Counted from the first letter of the stretch, positions 25,802 through 34,929 are shown. The stretch is 64,000 bases of DNA from G963665925 sp963676345 (GCA_963676345.2 CAXXTS010000005.1:558001-622000), one strand, 5' to 3'. Notes: generated from the sequence alone by a model not told the origin. A program made the numbers and translations.

Positions 25802-26941
25802 ATGGAAAATCAACCGACTTCATTATACATACACATACCATTTTGTGCTCAGAAATGTGCTTATTGTGATTTTGTATCTTTTAGAACCGATCCGGCTTTT
25901 AGAAGTGCTTACATGAACACCCTGTGTGATGAAATTGCCCTGTATGATACGGAGGCTGAAAAGCGCATATTGCATACGATTTTCATTGGTGGCGGTACGC
26001 CAAGTCTGCTCACAAAAGCAGAAATTGACCAGCTTGGCAAAGCACTTAAGCAGGTTTTTGAACTGGGAGATATGAAGGAGTTTACAATAGAAGCCAATCC
26101 AGGAACCCTAGATGAGGAAAAGCTTAGAGCGTGGAAAAAAATAGGTGTAAACCGCATTTCCATGGGGGTTCAGAGTATGGATGATGCTTTACTCAAAAAA
26201 CTGGGAAGAATTCATACAGCAAATGAAGCGCGCCAATCATTTGAAATGCTTAGAGCGCTTGGTTTTGAGAACATTAATTTGGATATCATGTTTGGTCTGC
26301 CAGACCAGACTGTGGAAAATTTGCTTGAGACGCTGAGTGAAATCATTGAGTTGGGTCCGGAACATATTTCTGCATACAGTTTGAAAATTGAGGAGGGTAC
26401 ACCTTTTGATGCCCTTTATTCAAAGGGACTTATTGAGATTCCATCTGAGGGCACAGAACGCGAAATGTACCATGCGCTTATCACAAAGTTAGCCAGTGCC
26501 GGATATAGACAGTATGAAATTTCAAATTTTTCAAAAGCGGGCAAGTCATGTATCCACAATCTGGTTTACTGGAAAGGGGCGCCTTACTATGCATTTGGAC
26601 TGGCTGCGCATGGCTATGTTGATGGCGTAAGAACAGGAAATTTTGCGGACTGGGCAGCCTATAAAGCCAAGGTGGATGCAGGTGAAAGACCCATAGAAAG
26701 TAAAGAAGAGATATCCGAAGCAGACGCCGCATTTGAATATATCATGCTGGGACTCAGGTTAAATGAAGGTGTAGATTTACATGAGTACAAAGAGAAATTT
26801 GGGATGGACTTGCTAGAAATATACAAATCAGTATTAGAGAAGCAGATGCAACAAAAAACCTTAATTGTAGAAGAAGGTTATATGAAGTTGACTGCATATG
26901 GAATGGATATAGCAAACCATGTAATAGCTGAATTTATGTAA
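25802..26941 (+). CDS. hemW: HemW-like radical SAM protein (heme chaperone / former coproporphyrinogen dehydrogenase-like)
   Basis: The 379-residue protein opens SLYIHIPFCAQKCAYCDF, carrying the radical SAM CxxxCxxC cluster ligands (Cys15, 19, 22) plus the extra HemW cysteine spacing. Further family signatures are GGGTPSLL, IEANPGTLDEEKL, RISMGVQSMDD and the HemW C-terminal domain (LGLRLNEGVDLHEYKEKFG). HemW proteins bind heme and deliver it to target proteins; they are often misannotated as HemN. The ATG lies behind AAGGAAAAGAGG. It follows lepA, its usual neighbour in Firmicutes, but with its own structured leader. Confidence 0.93.
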   Translation: MENQPTSLYIHIPFCAQKCAYCDFVSFRTDPAFRSAYMNTLCDEIALYDTEAEKRILHTIFIGGGTPSLLTKAEIDQLGKALKQVFELGDMKEFTIEANPGTLDEEKLRAWKKIGVNRISMGVQSMDDALLKKLGRIHTANEARQSFEMLRALGFENINLDIMFGLPDQTVENLLETLSEIIELGPEHISAYSLKIEEGTPFDALYSKGLIEIPSEGTEREMYHALITKLASAGYRQYEISNFSKAGKSCIHNLVYWKGAPYYAFGLAAHGYVDGVRTGNFADWAAYKAKVDAGERPIESKEEISEADAAFEYIMLGLRLNEGVDLHEYKEKFGMDLLEIYKSVLEKQMQQKTLIVEEGYMKLTAYGMDIANHVIAEFM

Positions 26942-27036
26942 GTTGTCGAGACCTAAAAAAAGGCAACCGACTTGTTTACTCTAAAAGAAAAAATATTACT
27001 AGAAGCAAATGCATTAAGAAAAAATGAAATTTACCC

Positions 27037-27065
27037 TTGACAGGAAACCGGTTTCCTTTTAAACT
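27037..27065 (+). promoter_or_regulatory. Promoter of the lacI-type gene with operator O1 in the spacer
   Basis: TTGACA (27037-27042) and TAAACT (27060-27065) are 17 bp apart. The perfect 16-bp palindrome AGGAAACCGGTTTCCT (27042-27057) fills the spacer. The AAACCGGTTT core is typical of LacI-family operators, so autorepression is inferred. Confidence 0.8.
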
Positions 27066-27089
27066 TAAATCAAACAATGAGGTGATACC

Positions 27090-28085
27090 TTGAAGTACAC
27101 AATAAACGATATTGCTAAAATGGCAGGCGTGTCAAAAGCAACGGTTTCTAGGGTGTTGAATAATTCAAAACCTGTGAGTTCGGATGTACGCCAAAAGGTA
27201 ATGGCTGTGATAGAGCAGACCGGTTACCAACCAAGCAGTGTTGCTCGGAGCTTAACAACAAGAAGAACCAATTTGATTGGTGTCGTTATACCGGATGTTT
27301 CAAACCCGGTGTTCTCCAAGATTATTGAAGGCATTGAGTCCGAAGCAAATAAAAATGATTACAACATACTTCTTTGTAATTCCAGATACAACGAAGAGAA
27401 GGAACTGAAGTATTTGGACATCTTGAAGGATAAAGAGGTAGACGGTATCATACTCAACAGTTATCATGCATCATCACGGGTTGCCAAGAAGCTTCAGGAT
27501 TTAGGCAAGCCAACGGTGCTTGTAGGAACACAGCTTGATCAGACTGATTTTCCAGTTGTCCGTATTGACAATGAGAAGGCTGCTTATGAGGCGGTAGGGT
27601 ATCTTATCAAGTCAGGTCATGAGAAAATTGGTATGATACACGGACCAAAAGATGATCCCATTGCCGGTAAAACAAGATTAAAGGGATACCGACAGGCTCT
27701 TGAAAATGCCAATATTAAAGTGCAAACAACACTTTTAGTTGAAGGGCATTTCAAATTAGAGGATGGATATCAGGGCGCACAAGCTCTTGTTAAATCCAAC
27801 CCTGAAATGACAGCCATATTTTGTGCCAATGATGAAATGGCAATAGGTGCAATAAAAGGTCTAACTGACATTGGACGAAAGGTACCAGAAGAAATTGCAG
27901 TTGTAGGTTTCGATGACATCGACATAGCGCGTATTTATTCACCAGCGCTTACAACGGTGTCACAGCCCTTTAGACAAAAAGGAAAATCCGCAATGGCAGC
28001 TATTTTATCCTTGATAGATGGCAAAAAAGTTTCACAGGTACTCATTCATCCGCATGAACTTATTATTAGAGAATCAACATTATAA
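27090..28085 (+). CDS. LacI-family transcriptional regulator of the sucrose operon
   Basis: The 331-residue protein begins with a LacI-type helix-turn-helix (TINDIAKMAGVSKATVSRVL, residues 3-22) and the hinge-helix segment SSVARSLTTRRT. A periplasmic-binding-like sensor domain follows (LIGVVIPDVSNPVFSKIIEG, FCANDEMAIGAIKGL, VVGFDDIDIARIYSPALTTV). It starts with TTG behind a good GAGGTGA site. A perfect palindromic operator lies in its own promoter and a longer version lies before the next gene, so it most likely represses both itself and the sucrose uptake genes until a sugar or sugar phosphate binds. The cognate effector is inferred from the operon, not from the protein. Confidence 0.9.
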   Translation: MKYTINDIAKMAGVSKATVSRVLNNSKPVSSDVRQKVMAVIEQTGYQPSSVARSLTTRRTNLIGVVIPDVSNPVFSKIIEGIESEANKNDYNILLCNSRYNEEKELKYLDILKDKEVDGIILNSYHASSRVAKKLQDLGKPTVLVGTQLDQTDFPVVRIDNEKAAYEAVGYLIKSGHEKIGMIHGPKDDPIAGKTRLKGYRQALENANIKVQTTLLVEGHFKLEDGYQGAQALVKSNPEMTAIFCANDEMAIGAIKGLTDIGRKVPEEIAVVGFDDIDIARIYSPALTTVSQPFRQKGKSAMAAILSLIDGKKVSQVLIHPHELIIRESTL

Positions 28086-28093
28086 GTATATGA

Positions 28094-28114
28094 ACCTGTT
28101 CTTATGGAACAGGT
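28094..28114 (+). terminator. Stem-loop after the lacI-type gene
   Basis: ACCTGTTC (28094-28101) pairs perfectly with GAACAGGT (28107-28114) around a 5-nt loop. No strong T-run follows, so it may be a weak terminator or a processing site. Confidence 0.5.
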
Positions 28115-28127
28115 CTTATATAAGCCA

Positions 28128-28147
28128 GAAGGAAACCGGTTTCCTTC
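28128..28147 (+). promoter_or_regulatory. Operator O2 for the LacI-family regulator
   Basis: A perfect 20-bp palindrome with the same AGGAAACCGGTTTCCT core as O1 lies 31 bp before the binding-protein start codon. A TATAT-like -10 (28116-28121) lies just upstream, so a bound repressor would block transcription of the sucrose genes. Confidence 0.85.
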
Positions 28148-28177
28148 ATAGAATAGTAAAAGCATTAGGAGGGGAAA

Positions 28178-29494
28178 ATGAAAAAGTTTTTAGCTGTAAC
28201 ATTAATGGTCGTTTTAGCAGTTTCATTATTTTCGGGGTGTGCTAAAGAATCAGGCTCTGAAACAGGAACAACAGAAGATGTGAAGCAGGTAACGATTGAT
28301 GTTTTTCAGGGGAAGGTTGAAGTTGTAGACCAACTGGATGCACTTGTAGAAGACTTTGAAGCGGCCAATCCAGACATCAAAGTCAATATTGATACATCTG
28401 GCGGTGGTGAAGATTACCTTGCTATTTTGAAAACAAGAATGAGTTCAGGAAACGAACCAGCGATTTTCCAAATACCTGGACCAACAGAACGTGATCTATG
28501 GATCGATTTCCTAGCTGACCTGAGTAAGGAGAGCTGGGTTGAACATACTGCTGAGGGACTGCTTGACAACGTTACAGTTGACGGCAAAGTTCTTGGACAG
28601 CCTGTAAATATTGAAGGTTATGGCATTATGTATAATCGCGCAATTTTGGAACAAGCGGGTATAACACAAGCACAAATTGATGCATGTGATACACTCACTG
28701 AGCTGGCAGAACTCTTCAAAACTGTAGAAGCTCAAAAAGAAGCACTTGGTCTAGAAGCGACAATGGGTTGGTCCGTTGGGGGTACTGCATGGTGGGTAGC
28801 AGCTTATCATACTTTCAACGTTCCATTTGCAATGCAAGATGATGCTATGGCATTCATTGGTGCACTGAATGATGATACTCAAAACTTGGTAGACAATCCT
28901 CAAATGAATGCCTTTAAGGATTTAGTGGATCTATTCATTGAATATTCATATGATGACGTAGCCATGGTTGACTACGAGAAGCAGTACAGTGATTTCGCAG
29001 TTGGTAAAACAGCATTTATGCAACAAGGCAACTGGACAATCAATCAGCTAAATGAAATTGACGATGCACTCGACATTGCATTCTTGCCACTTTCAATCAG
29101 CGATGATGCCGACTGGCCAAATGACAGTATTCCTGTAGGTGTACCAAATTATTGGGTTGTAAACAAGAAGCTTGATGAGCAGACAGTTGACGCAGCTAAG
29201 CGTTTTCTAGATTATATGGCCATGTCAGAGCGTGGACAAAAGTTCATTGTTGAAGATGCTAAGTACATTCCAGCATTCACAAATATTGAAACAGAAAAAA
29301 TGGATCCGCTTGCCAAGTCCATTCTTTCATACTCAGCAGATGGCAGAACCATTCCATGGGTATGGCATGCATTCCCAAGTGGCATGAACGAGAATGATGC
29401 CAAGCAGGCCTTCCAAGACTATGTTCTTGGAAACAAGGACTGGACGGAAGTTCTTACATTCCTAGATGAAAAATGGGATGAAAAGACTCAGTAA
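28178..29494 (+). CDS. Sugar ABC transporter substrate-binding lipoprotein (sucrose-type)
   Basis: A 20-residue signal peptide ends in SLFSGC, a lipobox. The 438-residue protein has the family 1 extracellular solute-binding pattern of carbohydrate importers: a first lobe with LVEDFEAANPDIKVNI, a segment ILKTRMSSGNEPAIFQIPG, then GYGIMYNRAILEQAG and GKTAFMQQGNWTINQL, and a C-terminal RTIPWVWHAFPSG. The substrate is inferred to be sucrose because the operon continues with fructokinase and sucrose phosphorylase. It is the first gene after operator O2, with GGAGGGG before the ATG. A hairpin behind it may keep its mRNA more abundant than that of the permeases. Confidence 0.9.
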   Translation: MKKFLAVTLMVVLAVSLFSGCAKESGSETGTTEDVKQVTIDVFQGKVEVVDQLDALVEDFEAANPDIKVNIDTSGGGEDYLAILKTRMSSGNEPAIFQIPGPTERDLWIDFLADLSKESWVEHTAEGLLDNVTVDGKVLGQPVNIEGYGIMYNRAILEQAGITQAQIDACDTLTELAELFKTVEAQKEALGLEATMGWSVGGTAWWVAAYHTFNVPFAMQDDAMAFIGALNDDTQNLVDNPQMNAFKDLVDLFIEYSYDDVAMVDYEKQYSDFAVGKTAFMQQGNWTINQLNEIDDALDIAFLPLSISDDADWPNDSIPVGVPNYWVVNKKLDEQTVDAAKRFLDYMAMSERGQKFIVEDAKYIPAFTNIETEKMDPLAKSILSYSADGRTIPWVWHAFPSGMNENDAKQAFQDYVLGNKDWTEVLTFLDEKWDEKTQ

Positions 29495-29508
29495 ACTAGA
29501 GGTGTACA

Positions 29509-29530
29509 GGGGCAATCTTATGATTGCCCC
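29509..29530 (+). terminator. Intercistronic hairpin between binding protein and permease
   Basis: GGGGCAATC and GATTGCCCC form a perfect 9-bp stem with a TTAT loop. There is no T-run, so it more likely protects the upstream mRNA from 3' decay than stops transcription. Confidence 0.6.
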
Positions 29531-29551
29531 GATTATAAAGGGGTTTTAAAA

Positions 29552-30430
29552 GTGATTAGACAGCTTAAAGAGAAATTGTCCTTCTGGGGATTCGTCGGGC
29601 CTGTATATATTGCTTTCATTATGGTAGTCGTTGTACCGTTTATTGTTGGTGTATATTATTCATTTACCGATTGGAGTGCAATTCCGGGAAAGGAAATTCA
29701 TTTTGTCGGACTTTCAAACTATTTGAAAACATTTCAGGACGCACAGTTTGCCATATCTTTTAAGGCAACCGTGTTCTACACCTTAATTTGTATGGTTCTG
29801 ATCAACATTATCGGATTTGGGCTGGCGCTGCTCGTAACGCAAAAGTTAAAAAGTGCTAATCTGCTCAGAACGGTGTTCTTCATGCCCAACCTAATTGGGG
29901 GCCTAATTCTAGGCTACGTTTGGCGGTTTATATTCATTAAAGTGTTTGTCGCACTTTATGAGACAACTGGACTTGGGATATTTGGCCTCCCGTGGTTAAG
30001 CGATGCCAGTCAGGCCATATGGGCTATGGCAATTGTAACCACTTGGCAAATGGGCGGCTACATTATGATTATTTACATTGCGGCGCTTCAATCTATTCCA
30101 GAATCGCTTATTGAAGCTTCTCAAATAGACGGGGCCATGCCAATGCAGCGTGTAAGGCATATTATCTTTCCGCTTGTAGCGCCGGCCTTTACAGTCAGCA
30201 TGTTTTTAACCATGTCCAATGCCTTCAAAATGTTTGATGTCAATCTTGCGCTTACAAAGGGCGACCCGAGTCGACTTACTGAACTCATGACGCTCGAAAT
30301 CTATAATAAGGCATTTACTGAATCAAACTTCGGGGAAGGACAAGCGCACGCAGCGGTCCTATTCGTTATTATTACAGCGGTTTCATTGGTACAGGTTTAC
30401 TATAACAAGAAGAGGGAGGTGGAAATGTAA
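29552..30430 (+). CDS. Sugar ABC transporter permease (MalF-type)
   Basis: The 292-residue permease has six predicted helices and the EAA loop ESLIEASQIDGAMPMQRVRH near residues 184-203, which couples to the ATPase. The N-terminal FWGFVGPVYIAFIMVVVVP helix and the VPFIVGVYYSFTDW segment are typical of the CUT1 carbohydrate family. The start is GTG at 29552, the best-placed codon behind AAAGGGG. It overlaps the next permease by one base (TAATG), so the two are translationally coupled. No ATP-binding gene is in the operon. Such CUT1 systems often borrow a shared MsmK-type ATPase encoded elsewhere. Confidence 0.9.
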   Translation: MIRQLKEKLSFWGFVGPVYIAFIMVVVVPFIVGVYYSFTDWSAIPGKEIHFVGLSNYLKTFQDAQFAISFKATVFYTLICMVLINIIGFGLALLVTQKLKSANLLRTVFFMPNLIGGLILGYVWRFIFIKVFVALYETTGLGIFGLPWLSDASQAIWAMAIVTTWQMGGYIMIIYIAALQSIPESLIEASQIDGAMPMQRVRHIIFPLVAPAFTVSMFLTMSNAFKMFDVNLALTKGDPSRLTELMTLEIYNKAFTESNFGEGQAHAAVLFVIITAVSLVQVYYNKKREVEM

Positions 30431-31260
30431 TGCGCGGTGCAAAGTTAAAGAAATATACACTAGAAGTTGTTGGAATACTACTTGGAATCCTATTTCTATC
30501 CCCATTTTATATTGTCTTTGTAAACAGCCTAAAAACAAAAAAAGACTTTCTATTAAAGACACTTTCATTGCCAGAAAGCATTTACTTAGACAACTTCACC
30601 AAGGCAATGGATAAAATGAACTTTATAACATCTTTTAAAAATTCACTCCTCATTACTGTACTGAGTGTGGTTTTGATTGTACTTTTTTCGTCAATGGCGG
30701 CATGGATGCTTGTAAGAACCAATACAAAGGGCAGTCAAATTGTGTTTTATAGCTTTGTAGCAGCCATGCTGATTCCCTTCCAGGCGGTTATGTTGCCACT
30801 GGTTGATATATTTGGACAAAATCACTTGAATTTAGTAAATACGTATACAGGAATCATTTTTATGTATATTGGATTTGGATCCAGTCTATCCGTATTTCTA
30901 TTTCATGGATTTATTAAATCCATCCCAAAAGAGCTTGAGGAAGCAGCACTAATAGATGGATGCAGTAAAATGCAGATTTACTTCTACATTATATTTCCAC
31001 TATTAAAGCCAATTGCAGTTACTGTGTCTATATTGAACGGTATGTGGATATGGAACGATTTTCTCTTGCCTTCCCTTGTTTTACAGGAGAAATCACTGCG
31101 AACCATTCCGCTTTCAACAAAATACTTCTTTGGAACATATCAAGCGGACTGGACCCTTGCAATGGCAGGTCTAATTCTTGCTATTATACCGATTGTCATA
31201 TTCTATTTTGTTGCACAACGTCAAATCATTAAAGGCGTCCTAGATGGTTCAATTAAATAA
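30430..31260 (+). CDS. Sugar ABC transporter permease (MalG-type)
   Basis: The 276-residue partner permease has six helices and the EAA loop EEAALIDGCSKMQIYFYIIF, followed by the conserved WNDFLLPSLVLQ and a C-terminal AQRQIIKGVLDGSIK, which is nearly universal in MalG-type subunits. The ATG shares one base with the stop of the previous gene. With its partner it forms the sucrose-type channel; the energising ATPase is missing from the operon. Fructokinase follows after 19 bp. Confidence 0.92.
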   Translation: MRGAKLKKYTLEVVGILLGILFLSPFYIVFVNSLKTKKDFLLKTLSLPESIYLDNFTKAMDKMNFITSFKNSLLITVLSVVLIVLFSSMAAWMLVRTNTKGSQIVFYSFVAAMLIPFQAVMLPLVDIFGQNHLNLVNTYTGIIFMYIGFGSSLSVFLFHGFIKSIPKELEEAALIDGCSKMQIYFYIIFPLLKPIAVTVSILNGMWIWNDFLLPSLVLQEKSLRTIPLSTKYFFGTYQADWTLAMAGLILAIIPIVIFYFVAQRQIIKGVLDGSIK

Positions 31261-31279
31261 AAGGTGAAAGGAATCGGTT

Positions 31280-32248
31280 ATGAAGAATCAAGTATTTTGT
31301 ATTGGAGAATTGCTCATAGATTTCATATGTACAGATATCAATGCTTCTCTTGAATCTGGTGGGACTTTTCAAAAAAAGGCGGGGGGCGCACCGGCTAATG
31401 TAGCAGTGGCCGTGTCAAGACTCGGTGGAAAGGTGACCTATGCAGGATGTGTCGGTTCAGATGCATTTGGTAACTTTCTAAAAAACACGCTTGAGCAAGA
31501 TCATATTGGTACTCAGTTTTTATACCGTTCAAAAAAAAGTACGACTCTAGCCTTCGTTTCTTTAAAGGATGATGGTGAAAGAGATTTTGAATTTTCACGG
31601 GGTGCTGATGCAGACCTCTATATGACAGAGGCGCTTGAAAACGAACTTACACAGTCAAAGATAGCGCATTTTGGGTCAGCAACAGCATTTTTACAGGGGA
31701 CGCTTGGAAGAACGTATACCACCTTGATGGAGAAGGCGAGTCAAGCGGAAGTCCTCTTTTCTTTAGACCCAAACTACCGGGAGGGCTTGTTCTCAAAAAA
31801 CAAGGCATATTTCATTGAGTGCATTTTGAGGGCGCTGCCCTTGGCAGACATCATAAAGGTCAGTGAAGATGAACTTGAACTGATTACTGGCACCGCAGGC
31901 ATAAAAGAGGGTGTTGAAAAACTGTTCAAATTAGGAGGCAGTCATGTCCTTGTTACCTTAGGAAGCAAAGGCGCCTACTATAAAACCGCAGATTTTGACA
32001 TTGAAATACCGGCTCGAGAAATTAAACCAGTGGATACAACTGGGGCAGGAGATGCATTTATCGGTGCGGTTTTGGCACAGCTTCTGAACGAAGATACCCC
32101 AAAGCAATGCTTGGATGATGCATTAAAAATGGAAGAAGTGTTGAAAAATGCATCACTTGTGGGTGCGTGCACCTGTGAAAAGTACGGCGCTATGGAAAGC
32201 ATGCCGACGTTAGCAGAGTTTGTGGCACGAAAAAAAGTATTTGGTTAG
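31280..32248 (+). CDS. scrK: Fructokinase, PfkB family
   Basis: The 322-residue sugar kinase has both PfkB signatures: KKAGGAPANVAVAVSRLGGK near residue 33 and DTTGAGDAFIGAVLAQL near residue 252, the latter with the catalytic aspartate and anion hole. The opening VFCIGELLIDFICTD and an ADIIKVSEDELELITG segment fit the fructokinase subgroup. It would phosphorylate the fructose released by the neighbouring sucrose phosphorylase. The ATG follows AAAGGTGAAAGGA. Other PfkB substrates such as KDG are possible in principle, but the operon strongly favours fructose. Confidence 0.88.
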   Translation: MKNQVFCIGELLIDFICTDINASLESGGTFQKKAGGAPANVAVAVSRLGGKVTYAGCVGSDAFGNFLKNTLEQDHIGTQFLYRSKKSTTLAFVSLKDDGERDFEFSRGADADLYMTEALENELTQSKIAHFGSATAFLQGTLGRTYTTLMEKASQAEVLFSLDPNYREGLFSKNKAYFIECILRALPLADIIKVSEDELELITGTAGIKEGVEKLFKLGGSHVLVTLGSKGAYYKTADFDIEIPAREIKPVDTTGAGDAFIGAVLAQLLNEDTPKQCLDDALKMEEVLKNASLVGACTCEKYGAMESMPTLAEFVARKKVFG

Positions 32249-32263
32249 AGAGGAAATGACGCA

Positions 32264-33721
32264 ATGCAAAATAAAATAATGTTAATCACATATCCAAATT
32301 CTTTGGGAGAGAATTTGAAAGATATGGTCAATATTATTAAGCGGTACCTTGAAGGAACCATCGGTGGGGTTCATATCTTACCCTTTTATCCATCCAGTGC
32401 TGATAGGGGCTTCGCACCAATGACTTACAGGGAAGTAGATGCTTCGTTTGGGAGTTGGGATGATATCAGTGAGCTGTCTGGAAAGTATGACCTCATGTTT
32501 GATTTTATGATCAATCATATTTCCAGATCATCAGCGTATTTCAAGGACTTTCTTCTACAAAAAGAAGCATCTTCCTATTATGATCTATTTATCAAATTGA
32601 GTGCCTTTTATGAAGGTGAAAGACCTTCTGACGAAGAAATCGATTTAATTTATAAAAGAAAACCCAAGGCGCCTTTTCAGGATGTCACTTTTTCCGATGG
32701 CACCAAAGATCAGGTATGGTGTACCTTTGATGATGAACAAATTGACCTTGATATCCAGAGTGCGTGTACAAAAGAATTTATAAAAGACAACTTGCGCTTT
32801 TTATGTGAAAAGGGTGCCACTGTCATTCGTGCGGATGCTTTTGCATATGTTTCAAAGAAAAGAGATACCAATTGCTTCTTTGTGGAACCAGAAGTCTGGG
32901 ATGCACTTGAGTACGCTAAAAATTGTGTCGCACCGTATAATGTTGAAATACTGCCAGAAATTCATGAACACTATAGCATTCAGAAGAAAATTGAGTCTAA
33001 GGGCTATTATGTTTATGACTTTGCACTACCGATGGTCGTACTGTATACGCTGTACTCAGGAAAGAAGGACAAGCTTGTCAACTGGCTTGAAACCTGTCCA
33101 AGAAATCAGTACACAACTCTGGATACCCATGATGGCATCGGGGTAGTCGATGTAAAGGATGTTTTATCCGACAAAGAAATTGAGTATACGAAAGAGACAC
33201 TTTTTACAAAGGGTGCAAATGTGAAGCGTGTTTATAATACAACCAAATACAACAATTTGGACATTTATCAGATTAACTGTACCTATTATTCAGCACTGGG
33301 TGATCGTGATGATGCCTACTTGCTTTCAAGAGCTATTCAGTTCTTCGCACCCGGCATACCACAGGTCTATTATGTGGGGCTTTTAGCGGGTCAAAATGAT
33401 ATTGAACTTATTGAAAAAACAAAGAACGGAAGAGACATAAATCGTCATAATTACTCAATGGAAGAGGTTGCCGCTGAAGTTGAACGTCCTGTTGTAAAAA
33501 AATTATTTGAATTGATGCAGTTTCGAAATACACATAGCGCGTTTGAAGGGGAACTTGAAATCATCGATACAAACAAAGAGGAATCACTTGTTTTAGAGTG
33601 GCGAAATGCAGCACAATGGGCACGTCTTGAAGCAGACTTAAAAGCCCTTACCTATAAAATTGAGTATTCAGATGAAAATGCAAACCGCCAAGTGTTGACG
33701 GATACGCTAAGTAGCAAATAA
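32264..33721 (+). CDS. gtfA: Sucrose phosphorylase (GH13)
   Basis: The 485-residue enzyme converts sucrose and phosphate to glucose-1-phosphate and fructose in the cytoplasm. Family 13 signatures of sucrose phosphorylase are present: GGVHILPFYPSSADRGFAPM, DFMINHISRSS, the nucleophile strand VIRADAFAY (Asp near residue 191), the acid-base strand EILPEIHEHY, and the transition-state segment LDTHDGIGVVD. The length and the absence of a signal peptide are normal. It is the last gene of the operon, with 15 bp after fructokinase and a GAGAGGAAATGA site. Energy-saving phosphorolysis plus fructokinase routes both halves of sucrose into glycolysis. Confidence 0.95.
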   Translation: MQNKIMLITYPNSLGENLKDMVNIIKRYLEGTIGGVHILPFYPSSADRGFAPMTYREVDASFGSWDDISELSGKYDLMFDFMINHISRSSAYFKDFLLQKEASSYYDLFIKLSAFYEGERPSDEEIDLIYKRKPKAPFQDVTFSDGTKDQVWCTFDDEQIDLDIQSACTKEFIKDNLRFLCEKGATVIRADAFAYVSKKRDTNCFFVEPEVWDALEYAKNCVAPYNVEILPEIHEHYSIQKKIESKGYYVYDFALPMVVLYTLYSGKKDKLVNWLETCPRNQYTTLDTHDGIGVVDVKDVLSDKEIEYTKETLFTKGANVKRVYNTTKYNNLDIYQINCTYYSALGDRDDAYLLSRAIQFFAPGIPQVYYVGLLAGQNDIELIEKTKNGRDINRHNYSMEEVAAEVERPVVKKLFELMQFRNTHSAFEGELEIIDTNKEESLVLEWRNAAQWARLEADLKALTYKIEYSDENANRQVLTDTLSSK

Positions 33722-33804
33722 CGACTTTGCACAGAAGTCTTAGAAAACGGAACAGACGACAGAACCTTTATAAAATATAACTCTATTGCAAAACAGTAGA
33801 AATC

Positions 33805-33843
33805 AAAACAGGCGGATACATATAATTGTATCCGCCTGTTTTT
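33805..33843 (+). terminator. Terminator of the sucrose operon
   Basis: AAAACAGGCGGATACA pairs with TGTATCCGCCTGTTTT around a short AT loop, followed by Ts. The stem is nearly perfect. Confidence 0.95.
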
Positions 33844-33918
33844 CATAATTTTAGAGTACCTATTTAAATATAAGCCGGTGCTAAGAGATGCGACTTTTTT
33901 TATTTAAAAGAGTTGCCT

Positions 33919-34257
33919 TTACAGGTCAATTAAGTCTATTTTTGAAGCGAGAATGAAGTCATTTGTACTCAAGCCCTTAATTTTATGCGTCATTAAATCA
34001 ATGGTTGCATACCCCCAACCAAATTTAATATTTGGATGATGGCCTTCAGACTCAGCCAGTTCACCAACTTTGTTGACAAAATCAAGCGCAAGTTTGAAAT
34101 TCTTAAATTTAAAGGTTCTTTCAATGCGAATAGCATCAATCATCTTCCATTCACTATGGAGCTGTTTCAGGTACTCGCCAGCTTCAGCTGGTGTGAGGCT
34201 GGGGGTTCCAAGTGTACAGGGCACGCACATCTTTGATAAAAGCTTGTTATCGTTCAA
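33919..34257 (-). CDS. Pterin-4a-carbinolamine dehydratase family protein
   Basis: The 112-residue protein carries the family motif EGHHPNIKFGWGYATIDL, with the active-site histidines, and the C-terminal THKIKGLSTNDFILASKID. In aromatic-hydroxylase organisms the enzyme recycles tetrahydrobiopterin. No aromatic amino acid hydroxylase is visible here, and in anaerobes the role of these small proteins is unclear; a folate, pterin or molybdopterin link has been proposed. The first ~17 residues include two cysteines (KMCVPCTLGTP), common in bacterial members. It lies 30 bp behind the LUD-domain gene and is probably co-transcribed with it. Confidence 0.9.
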   Translation of the reverse strand: MNDNKLLSKMCVPCTLGTPSLTPAEAGEYLKQLHSEWKMIDAIRIERTFKFKNFKLALDFVNKVGELAESEGHHPNIKFGWGYATIDLMTHKIKGLSTNDFILASKIDLIDL

Positions 34258-34287
34258 AAATATCGCCTCCTAAGTAGCTGGTTTCAA

Positions 34288-34929
34288 TTAGTAACCATAC
34301 TGTCCATCAATAAAGATAACCTTGATTCGGTCTTTTGTACCTTGTCTACTTATTGTAACAAAGGCATTGCAAATTCGCTCTGGGCTGTTGCAGTCTGTAC
34401 AGTAACCAAGTTTCAGGCACGGTGTCTGTCTGCTGAGGCGCTTTGTATTTGCAGGTGCTGCAATGCGTCTGTTGCGCTCAATAGCTTCGTCGTGATCCTT
34501 AACAATCTTGTTCGTTCCTGCAATGACAATGACTTGCTTAGGGCCAAAAATCATGGCAGCAACACGATTGCCATGGCCATCGACATTGTAAAGCTGACCA
34601 TCCTCAGTAACCGCATTTGTACTGGTTACATATGTATCTGCGAAAAATGCGTCTCTGTAAATTTTCTGAATATCATCTGGGCTCAGTCCTTCTTCGTAGC
34701 GGTCAAGCAGCGTGTAGTCCCGCGCTCTTAACCAGTCAAGTGTATCCGTCTCAAAAAGTGTCATAGTTCCGCCAAAGGAAACAGTTTCTTTAGCTTTAAT
34801 TAATTGGCCTAATAGTGTATGGAGTGCTTGCTGATCCTTTACGTGATAGGCATCCATATTGTTCTTCTTAAGAGCTTCCATTGTGCGTTCCACTTTTTTG
34901 TCAGTAACCCATTGTACATTTTCATTCAT
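34288..34929 (-). CDS. LUD-domain (LutC/YkgG, DUF162) protein
   Basis: The 213-residue protein has the LUD-domain pattern: an N-terminal helix with KKVERTMEALKKNNMDAYHV, a phosphate-loop-like SFGGTMTLFETDTLDWL, a central TSTNAVTEDGQLYNVDGHGNRVAAM, and IAGTNKIVKDHDEAIER. Near the end is a cysteine cluster (PCLKLGYCTDCNSPERIC) seen in a subgroup of single-domain members, which could bind metal. LUD proteins occur in lactate oxidation complexes but also alone. No lutA or lutB gene is nearby, so lactate oxidation is not supported. The ATG follows AGGAGG. It heads a two-gene unit with the pterin dehydratase. Confidence 0.85.
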   Translation of the reverse strand: MNENVQWVTDKKVERTMEALKKNNMDAYHVKDQQALHTLLGQLIKAKETVSFGGTMTLFETDTLDWLRARDYTLLDRYEEGLSPDDIQKIYRDAFFADTYVTSTNAVTEDGQLYNVDGHGNRVAAMIFGPKQVIVIAGTNKIVKDHDEAIERNRRIAAPANTKRLSRQTPCLKLGYCTDCNSPERICNAFVTISRQGTKDRIKVIFIDGQYGY

